In this document: positions 22,680-30,646 of the stretch, piece after piece
How positions within the stretch are numbered: position 1 is the first letter of the stretch
Layout: each line of letters begins with the position of its first letter
Origin: an uncultured Bacteroidales bacterium
GTDB taxonomy: Bacteria > Bacteroidota > Bacteroidia > Bacteroidales > Muribaculaceae
Direction of reading: 5' to 3'
Length of the DNA stretch: 64,000 bases
Assembly (NCBI GenBank): GCA_900542185.1
Contig: UQMZ01000012.1
Location: forward strand, 17,065-81,064
The notes under the pieces: generated by a model
Seen by the model: only the letters and a program-made list of their open reading frames with translations
What the model was told of the DNA's origin: nothing
The model's database searches: none
Translations under genes and position numbers: made by a program

Positions 22680-23532
22680 GGATTATTTTTTTAAGTCGGA
22701 GTTTGAGGACGTATGGCATACGCTTCAGACATATTACAAAGAACCTGAGGCGGTCAGGAAGTTGTATAAGACATTGTTTTATACTATCCGAAACTTGGAT
22801 ATCGATAGTGAGCATTCCCAATCGCCTCTAAAGATAGTATATGATTTCGAGAATATGATCCATATATCCGGAGCTCCCGATCCGATAGAGTGGATGACCG
22901 GGCGCGAGGTGATATTGGACGAAGTGGAGTATGCGCGAGACAACGATACCGTTGTCATTATGCCGACGGTCGCTGACCTGGCGGCCCATTTGCTGTATTG
23001 GTCCACGCTGTATGATTTCCGGACGCAGACGCGGTATCATAAGGATTGTATGCGGCGTAACCATTCAAACATTGATGAGGAGCGGGAATATCCGTTTATT
23101 GATTTTGAAAAGGAACAGAGCCTGAAACGCAAGCAGTGTTATTACTGGAAGGATACCGTAGCCAACGATTCAGCGATAGACTGGAGATATATCCTTGACA
23201 TCATGCGCAAGCGCATGGAATACCATATCGGCTATCATCGTTTTACCGATCGGTTTGTAAACAGCAGGCACTATGTTTCGAGGATGGAGCTGTGTAGTCA
23301 GCTACTCGATCTTGCGGGTGATGACTGTCGTGACCTTAATGGTTGTTATGTCAATACCCGGAACGCATTGCGCTTTGTCGGACGGATTTTCGGCAAGTAT
23401 GATTTAGAGTCGCTATTAAAAGAGAAAACTGAGGAAGACAGTGAATACAGGATGGGCATATTGCGCAGTGCCAAAGCCTATCAGATTCTTTGGAGATTCC
23501 TTGATCACAATCTCACATATTGGTGGGATTGA
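22669..23532 (+). CDS. Unknown MIYKDY-type protein (possibly DUF6557-related)
   Basis: 287 residues. The N terminus MIYKDYFFKSEFEDVWHTL resembles a Bacteroidales family with F-x-D-V-W near the start (DUF6557, from memory and unverified). A middle helix ADLAAHLLYWSTLYDF also fits that family. The C-terminal 150 residues are helical, rich in Tyr, Arg and His (MRKRMEYHIGYHRFTDRF), and not recognised. Cytoplasmic; no catalytic motif seen. It is the first gene behind promoter copy 4. Confidence 0.5.
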   Translation: MIYKDYFFKSEFEDVWHTLQTYYKEPEAVRKLYKTLFYTIRNLDIDSEHSQSPLKIVYDFENMIHISGAPDPIEWMTGREVILDEVEYARDNDTVVIMPTVADLAAHLLYWSTLYDFRTQTRYHKDCMRRNHSNIDEEREYPFIDFEKEQSLKRKQCYYWKDTVANDSAIDWRYILDIMRKRMEYHIGYHRFTDRFVNSRHYVSRMELCSQLLDLAGDDCRDLNGCYVNTRNALRFVGRIFGKYDLESLLKEKTEEDSEYRMGILRSAKAYQILWRFLDHNLTYWWD

Positions 23533-23608
23533 TGTTGAGCGAGTTGAAGGCTCGCACAACAGTTTATAAAGTCAAGAAAGTTATAAAGTAAAGATAATTC
23601 CAAGACAA

Positions 23609-24394
23609 ATGAAATTATATCAGATTATCGGGAAAGTCAAGTTTGATGATGTTTTCAACGACATTGTAAGTCACATACCGGAAGTGGCAGATAAGAAAGA
23701 CCAATTTTCGCTGGCCTTTGAGACCTTGCATTCCATAGAACCGCGCAAAGATGGATGTGTCGAGATACAGGTAAATGATAAAGACTACTTAGGTAAGGGA
23801 GTTCACGATATATGGGTCAATGCTCCCGATTTCAATACCAATATGTGGGAAAGTCTTGCAGCTGCATTTATAAACAGATGCCGAATCTTCGAGAGCATTA
23901 AAGGTCATGAAAAAATAACGGATGAGCAGGTTGTAGCCGATTTACTATGGCATCTGGTGGCGAATGGCTACCCAGAAGAGTCGCCGGCTCTTACAGGTTA
24001 TATATTCAATAACTGCCGCTGGCCTGACACCACTAAGTCGGAGCGGATCGAGGAAATCTGCAGTTATATAGACATTCACAAGGTATTAGGAATCAGTCAC
24101 GAAGATGTCCGTAAATATCAGAATGCTAAGAATATATCATGGATTGGCGACATGACGTCATATTCGTTGCCGAAAGATAATGCAGCTTACGATCTGAATT
24201 GTTGTATGGATGACTTCATGTGGTTCAATGAGGAGACGAAGACCTACGTCATAATCTCGTCATCTTCGGGATATGAAAGTGAAGTGCATAAAATAGAGGA
24301 ATTTGTCAACAGCATGATGCGAAATCCGACCATCCTGTACGGCACTCCCAAACTCCCCGGCATCGAGGTGATGGCAGTATTCATCACGGAATGA
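23609..24394 (+). CDS. Unknown protein with N-terminal similarity to the MIYKDY type
   Basis: 261 residues. The start MKLYQIIGKVKFDDVFNDIV has the same hydrophobic pattern as the gene before it (Y-x-x-x-x-K-x-x-F-x-D-V), so both may share an N-terminal domain. The middle includes VVADLLWHLVANGYPEES, and the C-terminal region is a mixed domain (YVIISSSSGYESEVHKIEEFVNSM). The function is not recognised. It lies 76 bases behind its neighbour; the gap contains repeated AGTTATAAAGT-type words. It is the last gene of the island before repeat copy C. Confidence 0.5.
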   Translation: MKLYQIIGKVKFDDVFNDIVSHIPEVADKKDQFSLAFETLHSIEPRKDGCVEIQVNDKDYLGKGVHDIWVNAPDFNTNMWESLAAAFINRCRIFESIKGHEKITDEQVVADLLWHLVANGYPEESPALTGYIFNNCRWPDTTKSERIEEICSYIDIHKVLGISHEDVRKYQNAKNISWIGDMTSYSLPKDNAAYDLNCCMDDFMWFNEETKTYVIISSSSGYESEVHKIEEFVNSMMRNPTILYGTPKLPGIEVMAVFITE

Positions 24395-24399
24395 TGAGA

Positions 24400-24548
24400 T
24401 AGTGAATAGTGATGAGTGCCGAGTGATGAGTGATAGTAGTGCAGGCTGTCCCCAGCCGCACATAAACACGGACAAAAATCCTTATGAGAAAAATTATCAA
24501 TAGGCATTTATCCGTTTCTGTGCGCGGCTGGGACAGCCCACGCTACTA
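24400..24548. repeat. Palindromic extragenic repeat, copy C
   Basis: Heptamer-type repeats (AGTGATG/AGTGATA variants) at about 24400-24435, then a 115-bp element at 24434-24548 that matches copy A almost base for base, including the interior from GGACAAAAATCC to TTTATCCGTTTCTG. The copy follows the last island gene and is in the same orientation as copy A, so the island from 16.5 to 24.4 kb lies between two direct copies. Confidence 0.85.
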
Positions 24549-24653
24549 TTTGACAGGATGATCAGTTAGTGATATGCTTTCGGACAGCATGACGGATGTT
24601 ATAGAACAAAATCAGTTTCAGCATGTCTCATTGTGTTGATACAGGCGAGCGTT

Positions 24654-25259
24654 TTATAGCGGGCCGGAAAATTTTTTCACAGGATTGCCACGCTCAAGCG
24701 AGTCATGATTGCTCCATTGGGCCGATTTTGAGGCTGCCTTGGCATCGTCATTCTGGCGGCGCAGTTTCAGCATGAGCCGTTCATGAGCCAGAACTTTATT
24801 TTGATTCTGGGATCTTTGATCGGAACATCTGACAGAGATTCCAGTGGGTTTGTGAATAGCACGGACGGTGGTCTCCACCTTGTTGACATTCTGACCTCCT
24901 TTGCCGCCGGAGCGACAGGTCTCATAGATGATGTCCGCATCGTTGATACGAGGGAGTTCTACTTCGTCAAAGAAGTTGACACCGACAAACCAGTTGCTGC
25001 GCTTATGACCGGGACGATAAGGATTGCGAGTGGAACGCCACAGGATGGTGCCTTGCCATGCTTCGATAACGGATTGCGGGATGTCGGTGGAAGATGCGAG
25101 TGTCAGCGACATATAGCAATTCTCAACATGATTGTTAGGCTCACTGTCCGTAAGCTGCAAACCGGGAATAGCTTTAAGCATTTCCCGAGCGACAAGCGTC
25201 ACTGCCCGGGCACACTCTACAGGCCCACGACCTGCTGTGATCTGTATGTATCTCTTCAT
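24654..25259 (-). CDS. prfH: Peptide chain release factor homologue PrfH (RF-H)
   Basis: 201 residues, the length of PrfH; it lacks the N-terminal and codon-recognition domains of RF1/RF2. The catalytic loop RSGGKGGQNVNKVETTVR carries GGQ at 121-123, followed by the domain 3 pattern VRCSDQRSQNQNK. A basic N-terminal domain is specific to the RF-H branch. It overlaps rtcB by four bases (ATGA), so the two are co-translated. Known from the family: PrfH recognises ribosomes whose 16S rRNA has been cut in the decoding centre, as by colicin E3-like nucleases, and releases the peptide; the partner RtcB then reseals the RNA. This pairing is seen here exactly. Confidence 0.92.
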   Translation of the reverse strand: MKRYIQITAGRGPVECARAVTLVAREMLKAIPGLQLTDSEPNNHVENCYMSLTLASSTDIPQSVIEAWQGTILWRSTRNPYRPGHKRSNWFVGVNFFDEVELPRINDADIIYETCRSGGKGGQNVNKVETTVRAIHKPTGISVRCSDQRSQNQNKVLAHERLMLKLRRQNDDAKAASKSAQWSNHDSLERGNPVKKFSGPL

Positions 25260-26455
25260 TGTCCGTGGTCTTTTATGTTTAGTTTAGGTTTGATTATGGA
25301 AACTACATCAACCGTTGGCTTGATGAGTTCCAGTATTTCGTCCATAGGTTTATAGGCCATCGGTGATTCATCGAGCGTACCTTCGCACACCGATGTCGAG
25401 AAAATGCCAGACATGCTCTGCCTAAAATCTTTCAGATCAATCTGTTTTTTCGCCTGAGCCCGACTCATGATGCGTCCTGCGCCATGGGGCGCCGTATCGA
25501 GCCATTGGACATTGCCTTTACCGATGCAAATTGCTATGCCATCGCGCATATTGAACGGAATGGCAACCTTCCGACCCTCGGAAGCGTCAATGGCACCCTT
25601 GCGGAGCATAGGTCGCTCGTCTGTGACTGAGATGTAGTTGTGTATCGTGAATATGGACTCCAAACACTTGGCTTTGCATAACTTTCTGAAGATTGTGAAG
25701 ATGCGATCTCTGATAATATGATGATTATACAGAGCGTATGCCTGTGCGATAATCATGTCGGAAAGATAGCCGTTGAGTGCATCGCCCCACAGGAAACCGA
25801 TGTACCGGGCGCGTTTGGGATTTTGTGCTATGTTGTGCCAATGGTTGGCCACTTTAACGCCAAGATTGCGCGAGCCACAATGTATGGTCAGCCAGCCGTC
25901 GCCGGTTTCAGTATCCTCCCCATATTCGATAAAGTGGTTGCCACCGCCGAGAGTGCCGATGCTCTTGTAGAAGATACCTTCCTGAAGCTTGATGCGGCGG
26001 CAGAAACCGGTGATGAATCGGGCGTCCATACGAGGTGCCTCGTTAATCATATCGGGAGCGGCGGAACGTGCCCGCTGATATTGCGAGTTCAGGAAGCGAA
26101 ACAGTTCCTTATCGTTGAGGGAGTTTTTCGCACAAATCTCGTTGCCGGTCGGTATAGCCTCGCGGATGCGGTGATCCAGCAACTCGAAGAGTTCCGGAGC
26201 CACAGGAACGGAAAGACGGTGCATCGAAATGGTGCAGCCGATATCGACCCCCACGTGATCGGGATTGACATAAGGACCGATAGGGTAGGCCGTGCCGACG
26301 TTGCAGTAATTGCCCGCGTGAACGTCGGGCATCTGTACGATGGGAATGTCAACCATGGCCGGATGATCGCAAAGTTGTGTCACCCATTCCAGGGCCGACT
26401 CTTCTATGTTATCGGTGAATACCTCAGCCGATGTAGTCTTACCAGTAATTATCAT
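25256..26455 (-). CDS. rtcB: RNA-splicing ligase RtcB, PrfH-associated type
   Basis: 399 residues. RtcB signature motifs: MPDVHAGNYCNVG, GVDIGCT (metal-binding Cys), GTLGGGNHFIEYG, IHCGSRNLG, HNYIS, and APHGAGRIMSRAQA, whose His is the guanylated nucleophile. It is a Mn2+- and GTP-dependent ligase joining 2',3'-cyclic phosphate or 3'-phosphate ends to 5'-OH ends. The ATGA overlap with prfH and divergence from a WYL regulator place it in the RtcB2-PrfH ribosome repair system. An operator-like palindrome lies in the 125 bases between it and the WYL gene. It differs considerably from the second RtcB at 34748, so the two are not recent duplicates. Confidence 0.93.
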   Translation of the reverse strand: MIITGKTTSAEVFTDNIEESALEWVTQLCDHPAMVDIPIVQMPDVHAGNYCNVGTAYPIGPYVNPDHVGVDIGCTISMHRLSVPVAPELFELLDHRIREAIPTGNEICAKNSLNDKELFRFLNSQYQRARSAAPDMINEAPRMDARFITGFCRRIKLQEGIFYKSIGTLGGGNHFIEYGEDTETGDGWLTIHCGSRNLGVKVANHWHNIAQNPKRARYIGFLWGDALNGYLSDMIIAQAYALYNHHIIRDRIFTIFRKLCKAKCLESIFTIHNYISVTDERPMLRKGAIDASEGRKVAIPFNMRDGIAICIGKGNVQWLDTAPHGAGRIMSRAQAKKQIDLKDFRQSMSGIFSTSVCEGTLDESPMAYKPMDEILELIKPTVDVVSIIKPKLNIKDHGQ

Positions 26456-26521
26456 ATATTAATGTGTATATTAAGTTTGAAAATCCGGGAAATGGTTTCA
26501 AGATGCAAAATTGAGGGTGGG

Positions 26522-26542
26522 GTGCGCAATTGATTTGCGCAC
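26522..26542. promoter_or_regulatory. Operator-like palindrome at the prfH-rtcB / WYL divergent promoter
   Basis: GTGCGCAA at 26522-26529, five bases, TTGCGCAC at 26535-26542; perfect 8-bp arms. The right arm overlaps the -33 element of the WYL promoter. The same arms with the same spacing occur upstream of the second rtcB at 34675-34693. Probably the binding site of the WYL regulator. Confidence 0.75.
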
Positions 26543-26565
26543 TTTGAGAAAATATGATATATTTG
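26534..26565 (+). promoter_or_regulatory. Promoter of the WYL regulator gene
   Basis: TTTG at 26534-26537, 20 bases, TATATTTG at 26558-26565. The start of transcription is expected near 26572. This excludes an in-frame ATG at 26554 and supports translation from 26581. Confidence 0.7.
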
Positions 26566-26580
26566 CAAAAAACTTACGAT

Positions 26581-27603
26581 ATGCCGCTGAACCGAGCCAC
26601 TTTAATCAGGATTTCCACCATAGACAAATGTCTGCAGAACCATTACCGACGCTGGACCATCGATGACCTGATGGACGCGTGTACCGACGCACTTGCCGAA
26701 TATGAGGGGAGAAACAACCCCGTCAGCCGCAGAACGTTTCAGAACGACCTGAAGCTGATGCGTAGCGACCGTCTTGGGTATAACGCACCGATTGTGGTAC
26801 GTCAGAACAAATATTATGAGTACGAAGATCCAGACTACAGCATAACGCACCTGCCGCTGAATGACGAAGGGCTCGATGCATTAAACTCGGCCCTGGACAT
26901 ACTGCGACAGTTGCAAGGTTTTCCGCAGCTTGCATCGTCGATAGACACCATCAGCAAGCTCAACGAGCAGATATCGCGCCAGACCGGCTCGACTGCTCCT
27001 GCTATGGACATGGAGCATGTGGCGGGATACAGAGGCGCGCAATATATCGGCGTAATATACGATGCCGTAAGAAAGCAACAACCCCTGAAAATCGAATACC
27101 AGTCGTTTAAAGCCCGTAAGTCGGAATCGTATGTGGTATATCCATATCTTCTGAAAGAATACCGCAACCGCTGGTTCCTGATATGCGAGAAGTCGACCAA
27201 CCGAACACCACAGGTAAACATCTTTGCACTGGACAGGATTCATTCCGTTGAGCATGACAAGGAACACAAATTCATGAAGTGCGTCGACTTTGACCCGGAA
27301 CATTTCTTTGACGACACAATCGGTGTCACGAAGCAGATAGGTGACAAGGCACGGAGGGTGGTGATCAGGATAGACCGACAGCAGGCACCCTACGTCGAAT
27401 CAAAACCATTCCACAAGTCGCAGAAAGTAGAGCAGCGGTTCAAGGACGGCAGTATACAGCTGTCATTGAAGGTGGTGATAAATAACGAATTGGAGCGTCT
27501 CATCCTTGGCTATGGCGGCTATGCCGAAGTGATAGCCCCTCCGGAGTTTCGGGAGCGTGTCGCTAAAAGCGTACGCATAGCCGCTGGGCATTATAAGGAA
27601 TAG
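26581..27603 (+). CDS. WYL-domain transcriptional regulator of the rtcB-prfH locus
   Basis: 340 residues. The winged helix-turn-helix at the N terminus (RISTIDKCLQ, SRRTFQNDLKLMRS) is followed by a helical linker. The WYL domain runs from about residue 150: IEYQSFKARKSESYVVYPYLLKEYRNRWFLIC, then ALDRIHSVE, then a C-terminal extension domain. WYL domains are thought to sense nucleic-acid or nucleotide ligands, and regulators of this type often control RNA repair genes such as rtcB. The start at 26581 was chosen because the promoter lies over the earlier ATG. The shared palindrome suggests that it also controls the second rtcB locus. Confidence 0.88.
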   Translation: MPLNRATLIRISTIDKCLQNHYRRWTIDDLMDACTDALAEYEGRNNPVSRRTFQNDLKLMRSDRLGYNAPIVVRQNKYYEYEDPDYSITHLPLNDEGLDALNSALDILRQLQGFPQLASSIDTISKLNEQISRQTGSTAPAMDMEHVAGYRGAQYIGVIYDAVRKQQPLKIEYQSFKARKSESYVVYPYLLKEYRNRWFLICEKSTNRTPQVNIFALDRIHSVEHDKEHKFMKCVDFDPEHFFDDTIGVTKQIGDKARRVVIRIDRQQAPYVESKPFHKSQKVEQRFKDGSIQLSLKVVINNELERLILGYGGYAEVIAPPEFRERVAKSVRIAAGHYKE

Positions 27604-27606
27604 TTT

Positions 27607-28413
27607 TCAGATTTGGATTGGTGATGCCATCCCCGATTCAAGAAGCAAGCGATTGCCACCGTTGATTTCCGAATACGAGGGAAATTCAACTGCAAGAGAT
27701 AGCTTATTGTATTTTCGGGCAAAACGCATGGTATGCATCGAACCGCTGTGCTCCGGACACTGTGCCAATATCACACTGTGCGAAAGAGCTGCCTGAAGTC
27801 GGTTGCGGGCCACAAGTTTTGTCGGATTAGCTTTCGTGCCAACAAATTGCTCTGACATCAGAAGACCATTGCTGGAGAAGATTCTGTCTTGCAGCTTTTT
27901 GTTTTCCCGTGGATGGGTAATGTCCAGTCCGGATGCAACAATGGCTATGGTCTCACCTCCGGCGTCAAGACATCCATGGTGAGCGGCTGTGTCGCACCCA
28001 AGCGCAAGTCCGCTAACCACAACTGATCCATTGACGGCATATCGTTTGCCGAGCGAATAAGCCGCATCAACGCCAATCTTGTCAGCGGCTCGCGCTCCTA
28101 TTATAGCAACGGCATTATCTCGTTTTAAGAGACTGACATTCCCCAAAAGATGTATTAGCGGAGGTGCATCGTTACCGATTGCGATTAAAGCTGAAGGATA
28201 GTTCTCATCCTGAATTGAATATGTTATAATTCCAAGTTTTTCCTGACGGTCGAATAAACGCTCTGCTTTTTCAAGCCACTCGTCAAATAGATGTCGGTTT
28301 GAATAATACAATTCATCGAATTCGTCAAGACGCATCTCCCTTATCCGCATTGCGTCCAGTCCGGTCCATGCAAGGCATTGTATCTCCTCAATGGTAAGAT
28401 TGTCGTCACTCAT
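27607..28413 (-). CDS. DprA/Smf-like (SLOG superfamily) protein
   Basis: 268 residues from the ATG at 28413; an ATG at 28446, overlapping the previous stop, is possible. The central Rossmann-like DprA domain has VAIIGARAADKIG, VVVSGLALGCDTAAHHGCL, TIAIVASGLDITHPREN and LLMSEQFVGTKA, ending in ILAQCPEHSGSMHT. It lacks the C-terminal DML1-type winged helix of housekeeping DprA and is shorter. In natural transformation DprA loads RecA on single-stranded DNA. Shorter DprA-like proteins coupled to WYL regulators are found in conflict-related loci and may bind nucleotides or single-stranded DNA. The partner WYL gene directly precedes it. Confidence 0.82.
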   Translation of the reverse strand: MSDDNLTIEEIQCLAWTGLDAMRIREMRLDEFDELYYSNRHLFDEWLEKAERLFDRQEKLGIITYSIQDENYPSALIAIGNDAPPLIHLLGNVSLLKRDNAVAIIGARAADKIGVDAAYSLGKRYAVNGSVVVSGLALGCDTAAHHGCLDAGGETIAIVASGLDITHPRENKKLQDRIFSSNGLLMSEQFVGTKANPTKLVARNRLQAALSHSVILAQCPEHSGSMHTMRFARKYNKLSLAVEFPSYSEINGGNRLLLESGMASPIQI

Positions 28414-28435
28414 AATATTATTCTTTGATACGGTT

Positions 28436-29347
28436 TTATTTGGCATTATTGTAAAGGTCCGACATTCTAGATATGATTGAAGATATTTCATTACGCAGGG
28501 ATTCCGGCTCTATTACTTCAAGCTGATTTCGGTGAAGAAGAAGTTCCTGAATGAAATCAAATGTCGGTACCAGCCTTAGCGAAAAATCCGTGTGCCCGTC
28601 TTTTGACTCCAGTTCTTTCTGACTGTGATGTATGGGCAATGAACGGAGATAACCTGGCAATTCCGCGTATGTGCGGATCTTGATATTTTCTACGTTTTGT
28701 TCAATTCCAGCAATGATACCAAAGTAATTTTGGAAATATTCAGCAGCCACGAAGTCTTTTGGATAATTAAAAGTCTTATCAGAAACTGTCAGATTCATGA
28801 CACGATCAAGCGAGAATATGCGCTTACTATCGTTGTCTAAGAGTGTGAGTACATACCATCTGCGCTTGAATAGTTTAACGCATAGTGGTTTGACCCTTCC
28901 GGAGAATTTGATTCCGACAAAGTTCTCATATTCTATTTCCATCTCTTTGTTATGCTGTAATGCGTGAAGAACAGACTCAAGCCATTCTCGTCCGGAGGGT
29001 ATTTCCTCCAAAAGAATCTTATCGGAGATAGCGCTGTTACCGAGGAGCAACTCACCGAGAGAAAAACTGTCGAGAGCCCATTTAGTCAACGAGTTTTCCT
29101 CTATAGCTTCCGGATTTACGATACTGTATAAGTTCAGTCCTCTTCCTCTGCGGCACTCTATCAGGATGCCGAAATGACGCGCCACAGCCTGGCAATGATT
29201 GTAGAATGTCCTCTGTGTCAGTTTGGAGCCATTGTCGTTTGTAGGAGATGAATCCCATTTTGCGGAGATTTCCTCGAATGTCAATTCTCCGTTTCGTTTC
29301 AGCGTATCTATGAGCCATAGATAGCGTTTGAGCAGCAGTTCAACCAT
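28436..29347 (-). CDS. WYL-domain transcriptional regulator paired with the DprA-like gene
   Basis: 303 residues. N-terminal winged helix (LTFEEISAKWD, then LTQRTFYNHCQAVARHFGI). WYL domain from about residue 135 (IEYENFVGIKFSGRVKPLCVKLFKRRWYVLTL, FSLDRVMNL). C-terminal WCX-like domain with HHSQKELESKDGHTDFSLRLVPT. The stop falls 23 bases before the likely dprA-like start or overlaps the earlier one, so the two form an operon. The 198 bases immediately upstream of its ATG are a repeat shared with 43833-44030, so its promoter may lie in or beyond that repeat. It is more similar to the broken WYL gene at 36095 than to the one at 26581. Confidence 0.87.
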   Translation of the reverse strand: MVELLLKRYLWLIDTLKRNGELTFEEISAKWDSSPTNDNGSKLTQRTFYNHCQAVARHFGILIECRRGRGLNLYSIVNPEAIEENSLTKWALDSFSLGELLLGNSAISDKILLEEIPSGREWLESVLHALQHNKEMEIEYENFVGIKFSGRVKPLCVKLFKRRWYVLTLLDNDSKRIFSLDRVMNLTVSDKTFNYPKDFVAAEYFQNYFGIIAGIEQNVENIKIRTYAELPGYLRSLPIHHSQKELESKDGHTDFSLRLVPTFDFIQELLLHRNQLEVIEPESLRNEISSIISRMSDLYNNAK

Positions 29348-29543
29348 TGAAGTCGTATAAACTAATTTACGTTTAATAAAAATCTAAAGAAGTATAAACT
29401 TTATGATGATCTTTATTCATCTTTTGGGTGTATTTCTCCGCTATCATCGGTACCGACCGTTAGGTCGCTACCTCTTCAATCGAACAAATCCCCTCCAAAA
29501 TCTTAATAAATCTTATCATAAAAATCAGTTTAAACAACTTCAT
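29346..29543. repeat. 198-bp dispersed repeat, copy 1 (decayed small frame)
   Basis: It is aligned over its full 198 bp with 43833-44030. Read on the minus strand it begins ATGAAGTTGTTTAAACT and encodes MKLFKLIFMIRFIKILE before a stop after about 22 codons; copy 2 is open for 60 codons. The left end touches the WYL start codon and the right end overlaps the stop of the hydrolase-like gene. There are no terminal inverted repeats. Confidence 0.75.
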
Positions 29544-30000
29544 TGATAATTTCCTCCACTATTTGTTTAATGGTGAATAATGCGAGATTATCATCTTGCG
29601 AGAACCACATCGCGTGAGGAAAAACGGACTGGAACCGTTCATAATCTTGCTCATGCATGACATCAAAGAACCCGTAAGTGTTCTCCCGGTCAAATTCAGT
29701 GACGTTATTAAGGTGTTCGTAGCTGACTTTGGGGTTCAGCAACACTTTCCTTTGTCGTCTTATGCCCAATGCTACCGTCGCACACTTTCCGACCGCAATA
29801 ACCCAATCCGGATGTTTGGCACTTACTTCCTGAGGGATGAATGTTTCAAGTTCTTTACCATAGAGCTTGTCGTTATTATACATCTCACCGAGTGAAGCGC
29901 ACTCAATCTCAATGAAGATTTCATTCATCATGAATTCGTTCTGCTCCTCAAGTGTAGGATTCTTGATTGAAAATGGTTTGAGAAACACTAAATTTTTCAT
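29530..30000 (-). CDS. Short alpha/beta-hydrolase-like protein (YqiA/YcfP-like)
   Basis: 156 residues. HPDWVIAVGKCATVALGIRRQRKVLLNPKVS has the layout of the small esterase-like family (strand, G-x-C/S-x-x nucleophile elbow, helix, then L-I-N-P), with Cys in place of Ser. It continues to GFFDVMHEQDYERF, where the family has an acid, and an FTIKQIVEEII helix at the end. The N-terminal third is acidic and lacks the usual HGF oxyanion motif, so it may be inactive or divergent. It has its own promoter with the AATCGG-type box and a 15-base leader. Confidence 0.5.
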   Translation of the reverse strand: MKNLVFLKPFSIKNPTLEEQNEFMMNEIFIEIECASLGEMYNNDKLYGKELETFIPQEVSAKHPDWVIAVGKCATVALGIRRQRKVLLNPKVSYEHLNNVTEFDRENTYGFFDVMHEQDYERFQSVFPHAMWFSQDDNLALFTIKQIVEEIINEVV

Positions 30001-30020
30001 GTCAATTTGTTTTTACACTG

Positions 30021-30061
30021 CAAAGTTAGTACTTTAATCGGAAATATAATTACCGATTAAA
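30021..30061 (-). promoter_or_regulatory. Promoter of the AATCGG-box class (copy 1) with a 9-bp inverted repeat
   Basis: On the minus strand: AATCGGTAATTATATT (30058-30043), 14 bases, TAACTTTG (30028-30021). The box matches the class consensus at 11 of 16 positions. In addition TTTAATCGG at 30033-30041 and CCGATTAAA at 30053-30061 form a perfect 9-bp inverted repeat. Confidence 0.65.
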
Positions 30062-30117
30062 AAGAAAGTTAAAAAAAACGGCAAAATTTCTTCTGCCGAA
30101 TTAGATTGAACCGTGAA

Positions 30118-30321
30118 TCAAAGTTTTTCAACTGTGAAATAACCGGTTGAAACTGAAATGCCCTTGATCTCGATTCCGTGCTGATTCTTGAAAGCTTCAA
30201 GAATGGTCTTGATTTGAGGTAGGGAAGTGGATTTCTCCACACACTGCACACTCATACCTTTGGCAATGCCTTTACTGCCGCCGATGTTCTGCTTAGCTGT
30301 TACTTTAAATGCGTATGGCAT
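30118..30321 (-). CDS. Small DUF6140-like protein (copy 3)
   Basis: 67 residues. FKVTAKQNI, KGMSVQCVE, then an ILEAFKNQHGIEI helix and a closing TGYFTVEKL. This is the same plan as the two small proteins at 16574 and 16872, which belong to the FtsZ-like island, so the family occurs in both accessory clusters. It is transcribed singly from an AATCGG-class promoter with an 18-base leader. Function unknown. Confidence 0.65.
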   Translation of the reverse strand: MPYAFKVTAKQNIGGSKGIAKGMSVQCVEKSTSLPQIKTILEAFKNQHGIEIKGISVSTGYFTVEKL

Positions 30322-30344
30322 AGTTTTAAGTTTTAGTTCACCGG

Positions 30345-30382
30345 CAAAGATAGGCCTTAAAGAGGTAACATTCGTTCCGATT
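30345..30382 (-). promoter_or_regulatory. Promoter of the AATCGG-box class (copy 2)
   Basis: On the minus strand: AATCGGAACGAATGTT (30382-30367), 14 bases, TATCTTTG (30352-30345). It drives the DUF6140-like gene. Confidence 0.75.
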
Positions 30383-30584
30383 AATGAATAGATTCTGAAT
30401 TATCATTTGTTTTTTTGAAACGAAGTTCCAACTGTCTCATCCATTCAGCAACGAATTCATCATGAGATACAATCTCTCTGTCATTATACATTTCTTTGAT
30501 GGATTTCCTGTTTTTGTGAGGTATATACTTGCTCTCAGTATTTTTACCTTTGCGAATCCTTGCATCTTTAATAGCTTTTTGCAT
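30381..30584 (-). CDS. Small hypothetical basic protein
   Basis: 67 residues, strongly basic at the N terminus (ARIRKGKNTESKYIPHKNRKS), then one amphipathic helix (SHDEFVAEWMRQLELRFKK). No known family. The size, charge and short helix recall antitoxin- or DNA-binding-type small proteins, but this is only an impression. A distant resemblance to the 31849 gene (basic start, K-S-x-K-E, then F-x-x-E/F-W helix) is possible. Its stop overlaps the box of the next promoter. Confidence 0.5.
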   Translation of the reverse strand: MQKAIKDARIRKGKNTESKYIPHKNRKSIKEMYNDREIVSHDEFVAEWMRQLELRFKKTNDNSESIH

Positions 30585-30608
30585 AATTCTATTGTTCTAT
30601 TATATTTG

Positions 30609-30646
30609 CAAAGGTAATATCGAGAAGGGAAACATTCGTTCAGATT
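30609..30646 (-). promoter_or_regulatory. Promoter of the AATCGG-box class (copy 3)
   Basis: On the minus strand: AATCTGAACGAATGTT (30646-30631), 14 bases, TACCTTTG (30616-30609). The box overlaps the last codons of the nuclease gene. The leader of the small gene at 30584 is about 19 bases. Confidence 0.75.

Noticed and set aside
8535..24548. The whole region from the integrase to repeat copy C as one integrative element
   Set aside because: Ca2+ ATPase, cupin and CDF genes in between are ordinary chromosomal genes, no att repeats or conjugation/phage genes are visible, and the FtsZ-like island has its own repeat borders.
24783..25355. Plus-strand frame opposite prfH
   Set aside because: It is a shadow of prfH; the minus-strand product has the full RF-H motifs and overlaps rtcB as expected.
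28414..28491. Longer DprA-like start overlapping the WYL gene by 56 bases
   Set aside because: The overlap is larger than usual and the residues are not DprA-like; starts at 28413 or 28446 are more likely.
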